A stretch of DNA of 64,000 nt from contig NZ_QDFZ01000001.1 in assembly GCF_003347605.1 (NCBI RefSeq), positions 248,001 to 312,000 of the forward strand. Direction: 5' to 3'. Of this stretch, positions 1-8,594 are shown piece after piece. The position numbers and the translations under genes are program-made. This DNA is from Chryseobacterium sp. KLBC 52 (GTDB lineage: Bacteria; Bacteroidota; Bacteroidia; Flavobacteriales; Weeksellaceae). The stretch's first letter is position 1. Every line of letters begins with the position of its first letter. The notes under the pieces are model-generated. The model worked only from the letters and a program-made list of their open reading frames with translations, was not told the DNA's origin and ran no database searches.

Positions 1-2
1 AG

Positions 3-284
3 AAATTTGAAACAAGAGATAACGGATTTAAATTTGGATTACAGGGAATGCCTGAAATCGCTTTAAAAATTGATGAAGTAGATGATCAGAAAGCTGTTTT
101 AAGATCTGCAAGTTCAAGTTTGGACTTCTCATTAACAGCTACATTGAACCCAATCAGTGAAAACCAGACTGAAGTTCAGATGTTATTTGAAGGGAAATTC
201 AATCCATTCATCAAAATGATGGTAGAAAAGCCTTTACAGAACTTTATCAATACGCTTACCGATAAAATCGAAGCTTATAAATAA
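3..284 (+). CDS. SRPBCC-family protein, C-terminal part (5' end outside window)
   Basis: The reading frame is open from base 3 and runs to a TAA stop at 282-284, so only the last ~93 residues are visible and the true start lies upstream. The visible part alternates short beta strands and ends in an amphipathic helix (FIKMMVEKPLQNFINTLTDKIE). That is the normal ending of the START/SRPBCC helix-grip fold, which binds hydrophobic ligands in a cavity. An internal ATG at 48 sits mid-fold and is unlikely to be the start. No catalytic residues can be assigned. The family call rests on fold pattern and resemblance to small flavobacterial SRPBCC proteins; the ligand is unknown. Confidence 0.7.
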   Translation, partial: KFETRDNGFKFGLQGMPEIALKIDEVDDQKAVLRSASSSLDFSLTATLNPISENQTEVQMLFEGKFNPFIKMMVEKPLQNFINTLTDKIEAYK

Positions 285-315
285 AAAAAACCTTCAAAAA
301 TGAAGGTTTTTTTTA
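284..315. terminator. bidirectional intrinsic terminator
   Basis: CCTTCA (291-296) and TGAAGG (301-306) form a stem flanked by an A-run on the left and a T-run on the right. It can stop the SRPBCC gene on the plus strand and anmK on the minus strand. Confidence 0.8.
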
Positions 316-335
316 TTTTACAGGAATGTGTTTTT

Positions 336-1379
336 CTAAGCAATCACTCCCGAACAATGATCCGCTGTACTTCCAGTTGCAGAAGACAACACATTGATCT
401 TGTTATTTATCTTTAAAACGCCCATAAATGCAAAAATCAAGGCTTCCTTATAATTGATGATCTCTTTTTCGGGGATGATCACTTCGGCTTGTGTTTTCGC
501 TCTTATTTTTTCAATTAAAAAGGTATTGTAAGCACCTCCTCCGGTGATTAGGATGTCTTTTATACGATACTCATTAATGACATTGGCAATCTGCTGGGCA
601 GCATGTTCTGTAAACGTAGCCAGTGCATCGGATGTTTCAATATTTTCAAGAAGGGGAAATATATGCTGATGACACCATTCTATTCCCAATGATTTTGGAT
701 GGGGAATTTGATAGAAATCCAAAGCGTTAAGTTGATGGAGTAAAGTTTCGTCTGTTTTTCCTTTTGCTGCCAATGCTCCATTTTCATCAAAATTTTTATG
801 AACCTGTTGAGCTAAATGATTCAGAACAATATTTACCGGAGCGATATCAAAGGCAATTCTTTTTCCTTCAGCACGTAAAGAAATATTGGAAAATCCACCT
901 AAATTCAGGCAGGCGCTGTATCCGGAGAAAAGTAATTCATCACCTATAGGAACCAGAGGAGCTCCGTTTCCTTTCATCAACACGTCCTGACTTCTGAAAT
1001 CATAGATAACAGGTAATCCTGTTTCCAGCTTTATGGCTCTGCCGTCACCGATCTGCAGGGTGAATTTTCTCTTAGGCTGATGAAAAACCGTATGGCCGTG
1101 AGAAGCAATCAGGTCGATGTTTTCAAGCTGATGCTGATGAATAAATGCTTTAACCTGCTGACCAAGATAAAAACCATACGCTGAATGCAGTTCCAGCAAG
1201 TCTTCGGAAGAAAGATGAATGGAATTTCTGAGTTGGGTTTCCCAATCCTCAGAATAGGAGAGTGTCTCGGCTTTCAGGATTTTAAAAGTCCACGTGTCCT
1301 GCTTTTCAAATTCAGCAAGACAGATATCCAGACCATCCAGGCTTGTCCCGGACATCAATCCAATAGCCAGCGCTTTCAT
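336..1379 (-). CDS. anmK: anhydro-N-acetylmuramic acid kinase AnmK
   Basis: AnmK phosphorylates and hydrates 1,6-anhydro-MurNAc to MurNAc-6-phosphate, recycling cell-wall sugars in the cytoplasm. From the ATG at 1379 the protein is 347 aa, close to the usual family length. It opens with the ASKHA-type phosphate-binding loop GLMSGTSLDG (residues 7-16). The DFR near GLPVIYDFRSQDVLMKGNGAPLVP and the C-terminal ITGGGAYN loop are also typical of the family. The frame stays open upstream to 1466, but that extension overlaps the next gene and lacks family features, so the inner start was chosen. It may be co-transcribed with the lptC gene upstream. Confidence 0.93.
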   Translation of the reverse strand: MKALAIGLMSGTSLDGLDICLAEFEKQDTWTFKILKAETLSYSEDWETQLRNSIHLSSEDLLELHSAYGFYLGQQVKAFIHQHQLENIDLIASHGHTVFHQPKRKFTLQIGDGRAIKLETGLPVIYDFRSQDVLMKGNGAPLVPIGDELLFSGYSACLNLGGFSNISLRAEGKRIAFDIAPVNIVLNHLAQQVHKNFDENGALAAKGKTDETLLHQLNALDFYQIPHPKSLGIEWCHQHIFPLLENIETSDALATFTEHAAQQIANVINEYRIKDILITGGGAYNTFLIEKIRAKTQAEVIIPEKEIINYKEALIFAFMGVLKINNKINVLSSATGSTADHCSGVIA

Positions 1380-1389
1380 TATTTTTGAA

Positions 1390-1980
1390 TTATTTTTTAT
1401 TTTCAGAAATTCTTTTTGAACTGAAATCTCCTGAGTTGTTATAGAAGGTGTATTCAGAAAAATCATCCTTGGCAGTCATTCCATTGGCTCCTACCAGTGT
1501 AGAACCATCCTCCATGGTTACATACACCGTATCTTTGGTATAGATTCTGTTTTTTCGCTGATCCCAATAAATACTCTGCATAGCAAATCTCTGGCCTTCA
1601 TTGGTTTTTATTCTTACATCACCTTTGGCTTCGTAGAATTTTTTGTATTCAAAAATACGGGCATATTTAGCGGTAATTCTTCCCGGAACCTTCGGTTTTT
1701 TTTTATCAAAAAACTCAATGTCAATTCCTTTTCTGGCTACTACATACGGACTGTCTATCAGTTCATATTTTTCAATGATGGGTGCTTTGGCTTTTAAAGT
1801 GACAAAGCCCGAATCACGCTGGATAATATTAGCATTGTTGATAATCTGTGAAGGGAAATTTTTGCTTTGACTACCGTTTCTTTTGGTAAGATCTTCCTCA
1901 CAGGATGTCAATATAAAAAATATAGCACAACTAAAAAGGCATGCTATATTTTTATATGATATTTTTTTTGAAAAGTTCAT
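1390..1980 (-). CDS. lptC: LPS export system periplasmic component LptC-like lipoprotein
   Basis: LptC bridges the inner-membrane LptBFG ATPase and periplasmic LptA during LPS transport. From the ATG at 1980 the protein is 196 aa. The N-terminus MNFSKKISYKNIACLFSC leads into a hydrophobic stretch ending in the lipobox LTSC, so it is probably lipid-anchored. The rest is a run of beta strands with the pattern of the LptC/OstA jelly-roll (for example ARIFEYKKFYEAKGDVRIKT and DTVYVTMEDGSTLVG). An upstream in-frame start at 2019 would overlap the preceding gene and put 13 extra residues before the signal, so it was rejected. The upstream outer-membrane gene ends one base before the start, indicating an operon. 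Confidence 0.85.
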   Translation of the reverse strand: MNFSKKISYKNIACLFSCAIFFILTSCEEDLTKRNGSQSKNFPSQIINNANIIQRDSGFVTLKAKAPIIEKYELIDSPYVVARKGIDIEFFDKKKPKVPGRITAKYARIFEYKKFYEAKGDVRIKTNEGQRFAMQSIYWDQRKNRIYTKDTVYVTMEDGSTLVGANGMTAKDDFSEYTFYNNSGDFSSKRISENKK

Positions 1981-1981
1981 T

Positions 1982-3298
1982 TTAGTTATAAAGAGTCTTT
2001 CTGAACCACTTATCAGCAAAATTGAAGCCGATTCTCAGGTTGACGAAATTCTGATTGATCAGGTTGTTTTGAAGAGTTCCTCTTTTACCCACTTCTAACC
2101 CGATTTCAAGACCGCTCATTCTGGTGATACTACTGTTTTTGAACGGAAGCATTACTCCGGCAGAAATACCGAATTTGTTAATACTGTTTCCTTCCAGGTT
2201 TAGATTTCCTCTTTCATAGAACGCTCCATATCTATAGATTACTCTTGAGAAGTAGCTTCTGAAGTTGTTATAGTTAGGAAGGTACCATCCACCGGCAGAA
2301 ATTCTGTAGGTATCCTGGAAACTAAAGCTTTTACCAAAATAAGAGATATCTTCTCCCTTTTTATAATCTACCTGTCCTGATACAAACCAATGGTTCTCAC
2401 TTCCGTATCCAACCCCTACAGATGCCTGTAATGGAAGAAGGTTTTTGGATTTTGTTTCTTTTTGTTCGATGATTGTTTCGGATCCGCTAACTTTAGTCGT
2501 CTCCTGAGCATCAGAATATCTGTACGTACTGTTGGTATACTGAGTCGTCATATTACTTGTATTACCAAAAGTAGCAGTAGCTCCTACAGTGAACTTCTTA
2601 TCAGTACGTGTATTTAAAGTCTGGTAGCTTGTACCAAGCGTAAAATTAAAGTTTCTGACTCTGTTTTTCGTCTCATAACCATTAACATATTCCCCTACGT
2701 AAGTCCCAAGGTTACTGTTGTAAGCACGAAATTCATTAAGGTCATTAAGATCTCCAAAATAAAGGTTTGCTTTTGCTCCTACGGATAATTCCTGATTGAT
2801 CTTATAAGAAACAGCAAGCTGTGCCGTATTCAAAGTTCCACTTCCTTTGAAATTGTTTTTATAAAGTGGGGTCGTGTTATCACTGGCAAACTGCTCCGTT
2901 ACGATGTCATAACTTTTAGAACTGTAGGGTTGATAAGAGATTCCCATTTTCACTTTTGAAGATAACGGAAAGGCAATCGAAATATTGGAAAGATACGTAG
3001 AATGCTTTGTAGATTTCATATCGTTATAGTTCGATTTGAAATAATTGTTTTCGTTGGTAGCTTCCAGTCTGATACTCGTAAGTTCGAAATTGGCGTTGTT
3101 TGCCGGGTTGGCAAAATTGAAACTGCTGGTAAAATCACTAATAAAAGCAGTAGATATACCACCCATAGAAGCAGTTTCGATCGTATTATCATATTTCACA
3201 TCTCCAATTCCATAAGTTGCATAAGGAGAGTTGCTTAGACTCTGTGCATTCAGAAAATATCCAACTGATATGAATGATACTACAAAGATTTTTTTCAT
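1982..3298 (-). CDS. outer-membrane beta-barrel protein upstream of lptC
   Basis: 438 aa with a cleavable signal peptide (MKKIFVVSFISVGYFLNAQ). The mature protein opens with SNSPYATYGIGD and an alanine/asparagine-rich FNFANPANNANF segment, as in FadL/PorV-like barrels. Many amphipathic strands with aromatic ends follow (GISYQPYSSKSYDI, VGVGYGSENHWFVSGQVDYK) up to a final barrel strand before FADKWFRKTLYN. Conserved synteny of such a barrel with lptC is familiar from Flavobacteriia; the cargo is unknown. The stop at 1982 is one base from the lptC start, so the two genes are almost certainly one transcript. Confidence 0.8.
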   Translation of the reverse strand: MKKIFVVSFISVGYFLNAQSLSNSPYATYGIGDVKYDNTIETASMGGISTAFISDFTSSFNFANPANNANFELTSIRLEATNENNYFKSNYNDMKSTKHSTYLSNISIAFPLSSKVKMGISYQPYSSKSYDIVTEQFASDNTTPLYKNNFKGSGTLNTAQLAVSYKINQELSVGAKANLYFGDLNDLNEFRAYNSNLGTYVGEYVNGYETKNRVRNFNFTLGTSYQTLNTRTDKKFTVGATATFGNTSNMTTQYTNSTYRYSDAQETTKVSGSETIIEQKETKSKNLLPLQASVGVGYGSENHWFVSGQVDYKKGEDISYFGKSFSFQDTYRISAGGWYLPNYNNFRSYFSRVIYRYGAFYERGNLNLEGNSINKFGISAGVMLPFKNSSITRMSGLEIGLEVGKRGTLQNNLINQNFVNLRIGFNFADKWFRKTLYN

Positions 3299-3436
3299 TC
3301 TTTATTTTTAAAACAATGCGCAAATATCTTAAATATTAATGAATTGTAAAAATTATATGTGGTTAAAGTTTGTTAAGGGCTTTTCTTTACAAGAAAAATG
3401 CCAATTTTCTGTAATACAAATATCTATTCTGTGCTG

Positions 3437-3467
3437 CAAAAAAGACTGTCCTATGATGAACAGTCCT
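3437..3467 (-). terminator. intrinsic terminator of the aldehyde dehydrogenase gene
   Basis: Read on the minus strand, GACTGT and ACAGTC (plus positions 3444-3449 and 3460-3465) form a stem followed by a six-base T-run. It lies just beyond the stop at 3495. Confidence 0.65.
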
Positions 3468-3494
3468 GGTGTATATGATTAGGTATTAATCCTT

Positions 3495-4814
3495 TTATTT
3501 TACCTGAAGAACAGAACGGCTGTGGCTGAAACACTCAAAACTGAATTTTCCGTGATATTTTCCCATTCCCGAAGTTCCCACCCCTCCAAAAGGTAAGTAA
3601 TGCGATCCGACATGGATAATAGTACTATTGATCTCAGCATCTCCGCTTGTGGTATGGTTTAAAACATATTCTGCAAATTCCTGATCTTCCTTGAAAACAT
3701 ATAATGCTAAAGGTTTAGGACGGTTATTGATTTCTTCCAGAGCTTCTTCAATATCATTATAGGTCATAACAGGAAGAATAGGGCCGAAAATCTCTTGCTG
3801 CATTACCTGATCATCCCAGTTTACATTATCCATTATAGTAGCTTCAAAGTGACGGGTTTCAAGATCATAATGTCCTCCGTAGATTACTTTTTCCGGAGCT
3901 GCTTCGAGGTAACCTGCCAAATGTTTAATTTGGTTCTGGCTTACAATCTTCCCGATTTTCCCCAAAGAACTACCTTCATAAGCTGTATTTAAATGAGCTT
4001 TGAATTTTTCTATAAAAGCATCTTTTACAGATTCATGGATATAAATATAGTCTGGAGCCACGCAGGTTTGTCCGCAATTAATCCATTTTCCGTAAGATAT
4101 TCTGGCTACCGCTTTATCCAAATCTGCATCTTTATGAACAATCGTAGGAGATTTTCCTCCAAGTTCCAGTGTAACCGGAATTAATTGTTCTGCAGCGGCT
4201 TTCATGACAATTTTACCAACATTGGGGCTTCCAGTAAAGAAAATATAATCAAAAGGAAGACTTAATAATAAGGTGTTTTCTTCAATAGCACCCTGAATAA
4301 CTGCGACATAAGATTCATCAAATGATTCTTTGACAATATCTTCAAGAACCTGTGCTACATGTGGGGTATTCTCAGAAGGTTTTATGATCGCCGTATTTCC
4401 GGAGATCAAAGCTCCGATAAGCGGACTAAATGTCAATTGAACAGGATAGTTGAAAGGTCCGATAATATAAGTAACTCCATAAGGCTGATAGGTTATTTTG
4501 CTCTCAACTTCAGCGCCTGAAGGATGTGGTTTTGAAGGTACAGAAGTAGGTTTTGCCCATTCATCAATGTTTTCCAGCAAATAATCAAGCTCGCTGATCA
4601 CTATTTGAATCTCCACATATTCTGCTTCTTTTCTGCTTTTCCCCAAATCTGTATCTAAAGCTTCACAAAGCGCATCGGTATGCTGAAGAAAAACTTGGCG
4701 GAATTTTCTTAATTGTGCTTTTCTGAATTCAATATCTTTAGTCTGATTGGTTTTGAAAAAGGCCTTCTGCTGCTGAAATATCCCTTTAATTTTTTGTTCC
4801 AGGTTGGTATCCAT
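3495..4814 (-). CDS. class 3 aldehyde dehydrogenase (ALDH3-like)
   Basis: 439 aa, the short length typical of ALDH class 3 and coniferyl-aldehyde dehydrogenases. These NAD(P)+ enzymes oxidise fatty or aromatic aldehydes. The general-base glutamate sits in LELGGKSP (Glu217) and the catalytic cysteine in NCGQTCVAPDY (Cys251). The cofactor-binding GPFNYPVQL (about 119-127) and FTGSPNVG (193-200) are present, as is the C-terminal PFGGVGTSGMGKYHGK that marks the class. The start at 4814 follows a good -7 box at 4876-4883. It appears to be a single-gene unit; physiological substrate not deducible. Confidence 0.92.
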   Translation of the reverse strand: MDTNLEQKIKGIFQQQKAFFKTNQTKDIEFRKAQLRKFRQVFLQHTDALCEALDTDLGKSRKEAEYVEIQIVISELDYLLENIDEWAKPTSVPSKPHPSGAEVESKITYQPYGVTYIIGPFNYPVQLTFSPLIGALISGNTAIIKPSENTPHVAQVLEDIVKESFDESYVAVIQGAIEENTLLLSLPFDYIFFTGSPNVGKIVMKAAAEQLIPVTLELGGKSPTIVHKDADLDKAVARISYGKWINCGQTCVAPDYIYIHESVKDAFIEKFKAHLNTAYEGSSLGKIGKIVSQNQIKHLAGYLEAAPEKVIYGGHYDLETRHFEATIMDNVNWDDQVMQQEIFGPILPVMTYNDIEEALEEINNRPKPLALYVFKEDQEFAEYVLNHTTSGDAEINSTIIHVGSHYLPFGGVGTSGMGKYHGKFSFECFSHSRSVLQVK

Positions 4815-4875
4815 TGGTTTATGATTTTAATATTTGGTGTGAAATGGTAATCAATTTACGAATAATTTCACATTA

Positions 4876-4883
4876 CAAATGTA
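4876..4883 (-). promoter_or_regulatory. -7 box for the aldehyde dehydrogenase gene
   Basis: On the minus strand this reads TACATTTG, an exact match to the Bacteroidetes -7 consensus TAnnTTTG, 61 bases upstream of the ATG. No clear -33 TTG was found. Confidence 0.5.
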
Positions 4884-4973
4884 TTGTTTAAAATTAAATT
4901 GTGTAAAATTTAATTTTATATTTTATTCTAATTCAATTATTGATATTACCTATAATAGAATGTATTTCTTTTG

Positions 4974-5086
4974 AACCATTAAGATTGTATGTAGGTTTTA
5001 AGAGTAGTAAGGAGCTTCGCTCTAAGCTTAAAATCAGAATGATTCATCTTAACTATACTATATTTCTTCAATCCTTCTTAATGGTT
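4974..5086. repeat. MITE-like element, copy 1 (113 bp)
   Basis: It is bounded by perfect 10-bp terminal inverted repeats AACCATTAAG and CTTAATGGTT. Its interior contains GAGCTTCGCTC, a 4-bp stem with a three-base loop. A second copy lies at 48090-48204 in the opposite orientation and aligns almost end to end. It is non-coding. Short length, terminal inverted repeats and dispersed copies fit a non-autonomous transposable element; no transposase is in the window. Confidence 0.75.
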
Positions 5087-5192
5087 TTATTATGTCCTGC
5101 ATTTTTACAGATGTAAGGAAACTCAAAATGGATGATCTATATTTTTATCCATTTTAAGCAGACTTAATTTTATGAAATGAAATAAGATTTTT

Positions 5193-5200
5193 TATCTTTG
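5193..5200 (+). promoter_or_regulatory. -7 box for holB (near-leaderless)
   Basis: TATCTTTG matches TAnnTTTG exactly and ends four bases before the holB ATG at 5205. Transcription would therefore start at or beside the start codon. Confidence 0.5.
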
Positions 5201-5204
5201 AAAC

Positions 5205-6323
5205 ATGAATTGGGAGAACATCGCCGGACAGACGAATCTGAAAAAACTTCTTAGAGAAAGCATTGCTGAAAACAGAGTGAGCCATGCCCAACTTTTTGTA
5301 GGAAAGGAGGGATACGGAACACTGCCTATGGTATTGGCCTATGCACGGGAAATTTTCAGTCAGGAAAATGAGCATGCTGCTGCGAAGGTAGATCATCTCA
5401 ATCATCTGGATCTGCATTTCAGTTTTCCGGTTTTTACGGATAACAAAAACTCATTAAGTAAAAATAAATTTGATGAGTTCAGAGAAATGATCCTGGCTTC
5501 CCCTTATGCAAGCTATGATGACTGGACTGCATTTTTGGAATCAGAGAATAAACAGCTATTTATTTCTGCAGATGAAGTGGATGACCAGAACCAGAAGTTT
5601 TCTTTAAAAAGTTATGAAGGAGGAACCAAAATTCTTATCGTCTGGAGAGCAGATAAAATGAATGTTGCCGCTTCCAATAAGTTTTTGAAATTTTTGGAGG
5701 AACCGCCGGCAAAAACTGTTATTCTTCTTACCGCTGAAAGTACCAACGATATTCTTCCTACCATTCTTTCCAGAACACAGATTGTAGAAATTCCTAGAAT
5801 TAATGATGAGGATATCGAAAATCATCTTAAAAAGAATTTCTCTGTTTCTGAAGAAAAAGTGAGAGAGATTGTTCATGAAGCTCAGGGAGATCTTAATGAT
5901 GCTATAAAACTGCTGAATTCAGGAGATAAAAGCAACGAATTCGAAAAGCTTTTTGTACAATGGGTGAGAGATGCATTTATGGTAAAAAAGAAACCGGAAT
6001 ATCTCAGAAGTATTATTGTCTGGGCAAGAGAAATTGCAGGATGGAACAGGGAGAAGCAGAAGAACTTCCTTAATTATTGTTCTGAAATTTTCAGACTGGC
6101 ATTGCTTCAGAATTACCAGTCTGAGAATCTGGTGTATAAAAAAATCAATGCGAACGGTTTCAATTGGGCCGGCTTTTCAAAATTTATCAGTGGAGCTAAT
6201 ATTGAGAGTATTTTGGAAGAAATTAATACTGCCGATCTTCACCTGACCCGAAACGGAAATCCTAAAATTGTCTGGACGGATCTTGGAATAAAACTATCCA
6301 GATATATTCATAAAAATAAATAA
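5205..6323 (+). CDS. holB: DNA polymerase III delta' subunit
   Basis: 372 aa. Delta' is part of the clamp-loader complex that places the sliding clamp on primed DNA. The N-terminus MNWENIAGQTNLKKLLRESI and SHAQLFVGKEGYGT (about 26-39) matches the AAA+ clamp-loader core. The P-loop is degenerate (GKEGYGT, no GK[ST]), as expected for delta', which does not hydrolyse ATP. DKMNVAASNKFLKFLEEPP and the ILPTILSRTQ sensor motif are hallmarks of gamma/delta' proteins. The start is fixed by the promoter four bases upstream. It is followed by a strong terminator, so it is monocistronic. Confidence 0.9.
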   Translation: MNWENIAGQTNLKKLLRESIAENRVSHAQLFVGKEGYGTLPMVLAYAREIFSQENEHAAAKVDHLNHLDLHFSFPVFTDNKNSLSKNKFDEFREMILASPYASYDDWTAFLESENKQLFISADEVDDQNQKFSLKSYEGGTKILIVWRADKMNVAASNKFLKFLEEPPAKTVILLTAESTNDILPTILSRTQIVEIPRINDEDIENHLKKNFSVSEEKVREIVHEAQGDLNDAIKLLNSGDKSNEFEKLFVQWVRDAFMVKKKPEYLRSIIVWAREIAGWNREKQKNFLNYCSEIFRLALLQNYQSENLVYKKINANGFNWAGFSKFISGANIESILEEINTADLHLTRNGNPKIVWTDLGIKLSRYIHKNK

Positions 6324-6326
6324 TAC

Positions 6327-6354
6327 AACTCCGGGTAAAGCCGGAGTTTGTGTT
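6327..6354 (+). terminator. terminator of holB
   Basis: AACTCCGG (6327-6334), a six-base loop and CCGGAGTT (6341-6348) form a perfect 8-bp stem followed by a T-rich stretch, four bases after the holB stop. Confidence 0.8.
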
Positions 6355-6588
6355 TATTACCATAGAAGGATTGTCATTTTGTTCTCACTTTCCCTTTTTT
6401 ATTATGCATACTTCAATATAAAAGGGGTTGAAAACTAAAATTTTTCCTTTGGAATTTTTCTCAATTATTAAATGAATATCAACTTTCCCTGAAGTATTTT
6501 TCATTAAAAAGCCCCTTTCCTTCGGTTTTAGCATCTATTATAGAAACTGTCTTTTCGTTGCAATAAATTAAATCTATATTAAAAAATC

Positions 6589-6604
6589 AATCAATCGTTT
6601 GATT
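6589..6604. promoter_or_regulatory. candidate TetR operator
   Basis: Perfect inverted repeat AATCAA-TCGT-TTGATT. It overlaps the -33 TTG (6599-6601) of the promoter below, so a bound repressor would block RNA polymerase. The adjacent gene encodes a TetR regulator, which suggests autoregulation. Confidence 0.45.
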
Positions 6605-6628
6605 TGAAGCAAAACTTGTGTACATTTG
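6598..6628 (+). promoter_or_regulatory. promoter of the tetR-tolC-hlyD-mfs efflux operon
   Basis: A -33 TTTG at 6598-6601 and an exact -7 box TACATTTG at 6621-6628, spaced 19 bp, match the Bacteroidetes sigma-ABfr consensus. The ATG of tetR is 24 bases downstream of the box. Confidence 0.65.
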
Positions 6629-6651
6629 CGCCCTGAAAAAAGAACACTAGC

Positions 6652-7278
6652 ATGATTTCAAAAGAAGAAAATATATTATTCGCTGCCGAGAAGCTCTTTG
6701 CAGAAAAGGGATTCGAAGGAACCTCTACCCGGGAAATTGCAAAGGCGGCTAATGTAAACATCTCTATGATCTCATATTATTTTGGCTCTAAGGAAAAACT
6801 TTATGAGAAATTAGTGGAATACAGAATGAATGAAGGTCAGTTTTTTTCAAAAGATCTTTTGGGAAGAACCGACATCAACGAGTGGCAGAAGATTGAAAGA
6901 GTAATCGATCAGTTTTCTCACAAGATCCGGACTCAAAAATGTTTCTACAGGATTATGCAGAGAGAACAGCTGCATACCAAAAATCCTCAGATTGTAGAAT
7001 TTTTGAAGCAAACCAAAATGGGATTTCTTTCCATGTATTCACAAATATTGGAAAGCGGCCTTAAAAATGGAATTTTCACCAAAAATCCACCCATTTATCT
7101 CCTGCATTCTACCGTAAGCGGAACCTTGTTTTATGCATTCAACGCGAAAGAAATGTATAAAGAGTTCCTGAATGAAACAGAAGATGAAGAAGCTTTTGAT
7201 GAAAAATACTACACAGAACTTAATAAACATATTAAATATTTACTAAAAGACCTTTTAGGTTATGAAGAGAATAAATAA
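6652..7278 (+). CDS. TetR/AcrR-family transcriptional regulator of the efflux operon
   Basis: 208 aa. The N-terminal 50 residues form a TetR helix-turn-helix: ILFAAEKLFAEKGFEGTSTREIAKAANV, then NISMISYYFGSKEKLYEKL. The remainder is a helical ligand-binding and dimerisation domain, as usual for the family. It is the first gene of an operon and overlaps the tolC start by 17 bases, so the two are translationally linked. An inverted repeat over the promoter suggests that it represses its own operon until an efflux substrate binds. The inducer is unknown. Confidence 0.92.
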   Translation: MISKEENILFAAEKLFAEKGFEGTSTREIAKAANVNISMISYYFGSKEKLYEKLVEYRMNEGQFFSKDLLGRTDINEWQKIERVIDQFSHKIRTQKCFYRIMQREQLHTKNPQIVEFLKQTKMGFLSMYSQILESGLKNGIFTKNPPIYLLHSTVSGTLFYAFNAKEMYKEFLNETEDEEAFDEKYYTELNKHIKYLLKDLLGYEENK

Positions 7279-8578
7279 CTCAGTGATTGCATTATCACTA
7301 TTCGTAGGAATAGCAAATGTAAATGCTCAGGAGAAAAAAACACTTTCTCTTGACGAGGCCGTGCAGCTGGGAATCCAGAACAGCAAGAATCTCAAGATCG
7401 ATGCAGCCAAGATCGAAGAGGCTACAGCTGACCTTTTGGAAGCTAAAAACAGACAACTACCGGAATTAAAAGTGTCAGGTAGCTATATGTACCTTCCGAT
7501 AAAACCGAATGTTGATATCAAACTTCCTGGTCTTGCCGGTGGAGCTGGCGGACCTGAAATACATCAGGTACTTTACGGTTCAGCTAATCTTAGTGTTCCG
7601 ATCTACAGCGGTGGAAGAATCAAATACGGAATTCAGTCTGCTAAATATCTGGTAGAAGCTTCTAAACTAAGCACTGAGAATGATAAAATTGCCATTGCTT
7701 ATAACGTTGCCCAGGCTTATAATAATCTGTTTAAAGCGAACCAGTCTATCAAGGTTTTTGAAGAAAATCTTGCCGCTTCTCAAAAAAGAGATGAAACCTT
7801 CCTTAAAATGGAAAACAACGGTTTGATTGCGAGAAACGATAGATTAAAGGCAAATCTTCAGACTTCAAATATTGAACTTCAGTTATTGGAAGCTAAGAAT
7901 AACTACAATATTGCCAACATCAATATGGACCTTTTATTAGGCCTTCCTGAAACTACGGAACTTGCAGTAGATGAAAATTATATTGAAGAAGGATCAGACG
8001 TAAAACCTGTTGATTTTTATGTTACTGAAGCCAGAGAAAACCGTAAAGATTTACAAGCGTTGGCACAGCAGAGAAAAGCAGCAGAACTGGGATCAAAAGC
8101 AGCAAAAGCAGAAAATCTTCCTTCTATCGCATTTACAGGTGGTTATGTAGCGGCAGATATTCCTAAGTTTCTTACGGTATACAATGCCGTTAATGTAGGG
8201 ATTGGAGTTTCTTACAACTTGTCCAACCTGTGGAAAGAAAATTCTTCATTGAGACAGTCGCAGGCGAGAGAAAAACAGCTTGCTGCAACCGATGAATTAC
8301 TGAATGATAATATTAAGCTTGATGTCAACAGAGAATACCAGAACACAGATTATTCAAAAAAGAGAATTGCTGTTTTTGAAAAATCTGCTGAGCAGGCCAA
8401 TGAAAATTACAGAATAACAAAAAATAAATACGACAACGGCCTTGCAACCATGACTGAATTACTGGATGCAGACGCGGCACAGATTGCTGCCAACGTTGGA
8501 GTGATCAATGCTAAGGCAGATGCTGCACTGGCATACAGAAAACTATTACAGACAACAGGAACTTTAACAATTAAATAA
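7262..8578 (+). CDS. TolC-family outer-membrane efflux protein
   Basis: 438 aa with a signal peptide (MKRINNSVIALSLFVGIANVNAQ). Two repeats of the outer-membrane efflux fold are visible. Each has long helical stretches (LSLDEAVQLGIQNSKNLKIDAAKIEEATADLLEAKNR; later SLRQSQAREKQLAATDELL) and barrel strands such as ELKVSGSYMYLP and LSVPIYSGGRIKYG. TolC proteins trimerise to form the outer-membrane channel of tripartite pumps. The genes on either side encode the regulator and the adaptor, so this is the channel of an EmrAB-type pump. Confidence 0.92.
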   Translation: MKRINNSVIALSLFVGIANVNAQEKKTLSLDEAVQLGIQNSKNLKIDAAKIEEATADLLEAKNRQLPELKVSGSYMYLPIKPNVDIKLPGLAGGAGGPEIHQVLYGSANLSVPIYSGGRIKYGIQSAKYLVEASKLSTENDKIAIAYNVAQAYNNLFKANQSIKVFEENLAASQKRDETFLKMENNGLIARNDRLKANLQTSNIELQLLEAKNNYNIANINMDLLLGLPETTELAVDENYIEEGSDVKPVDFYVTEARENRKDLQALAQQRKAAELGSKAAKAENLPSIAFTGGYVAADIPKFLTVYNAVNVGIGVSYNLSNLWKENSSLRQSQAREKQLAATDELLNDNIKLDVNREYQNTDYSKKRIAVFEKSAEQANENYRITKNKYDNGLATMTELLDADAAQIAANVGVINAKADAALAYRKLLQTTGTLTIK

Positions 8579-8594
8579 TCAGATCGAAACCAAA

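Larger units (their letters stand above)
4815..5204. other. 390-bp intergenic region between divergent aldehyde dehydrogenase and holB genes
   Basis: Holds the -7 boxes of both neighbours and, between them, a 113-bp MITE-like element. No credible coding sequence is seen. Confidence 0.7.
6324..6651. other. 328-bp spacer between holB and the efflux operon
   Basis: Contains the holB terminator at the left and the tetR promoter/operator at 6589-6628. The middle is AT-rich and shows no gene or repeat. Confidence 0.6.
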
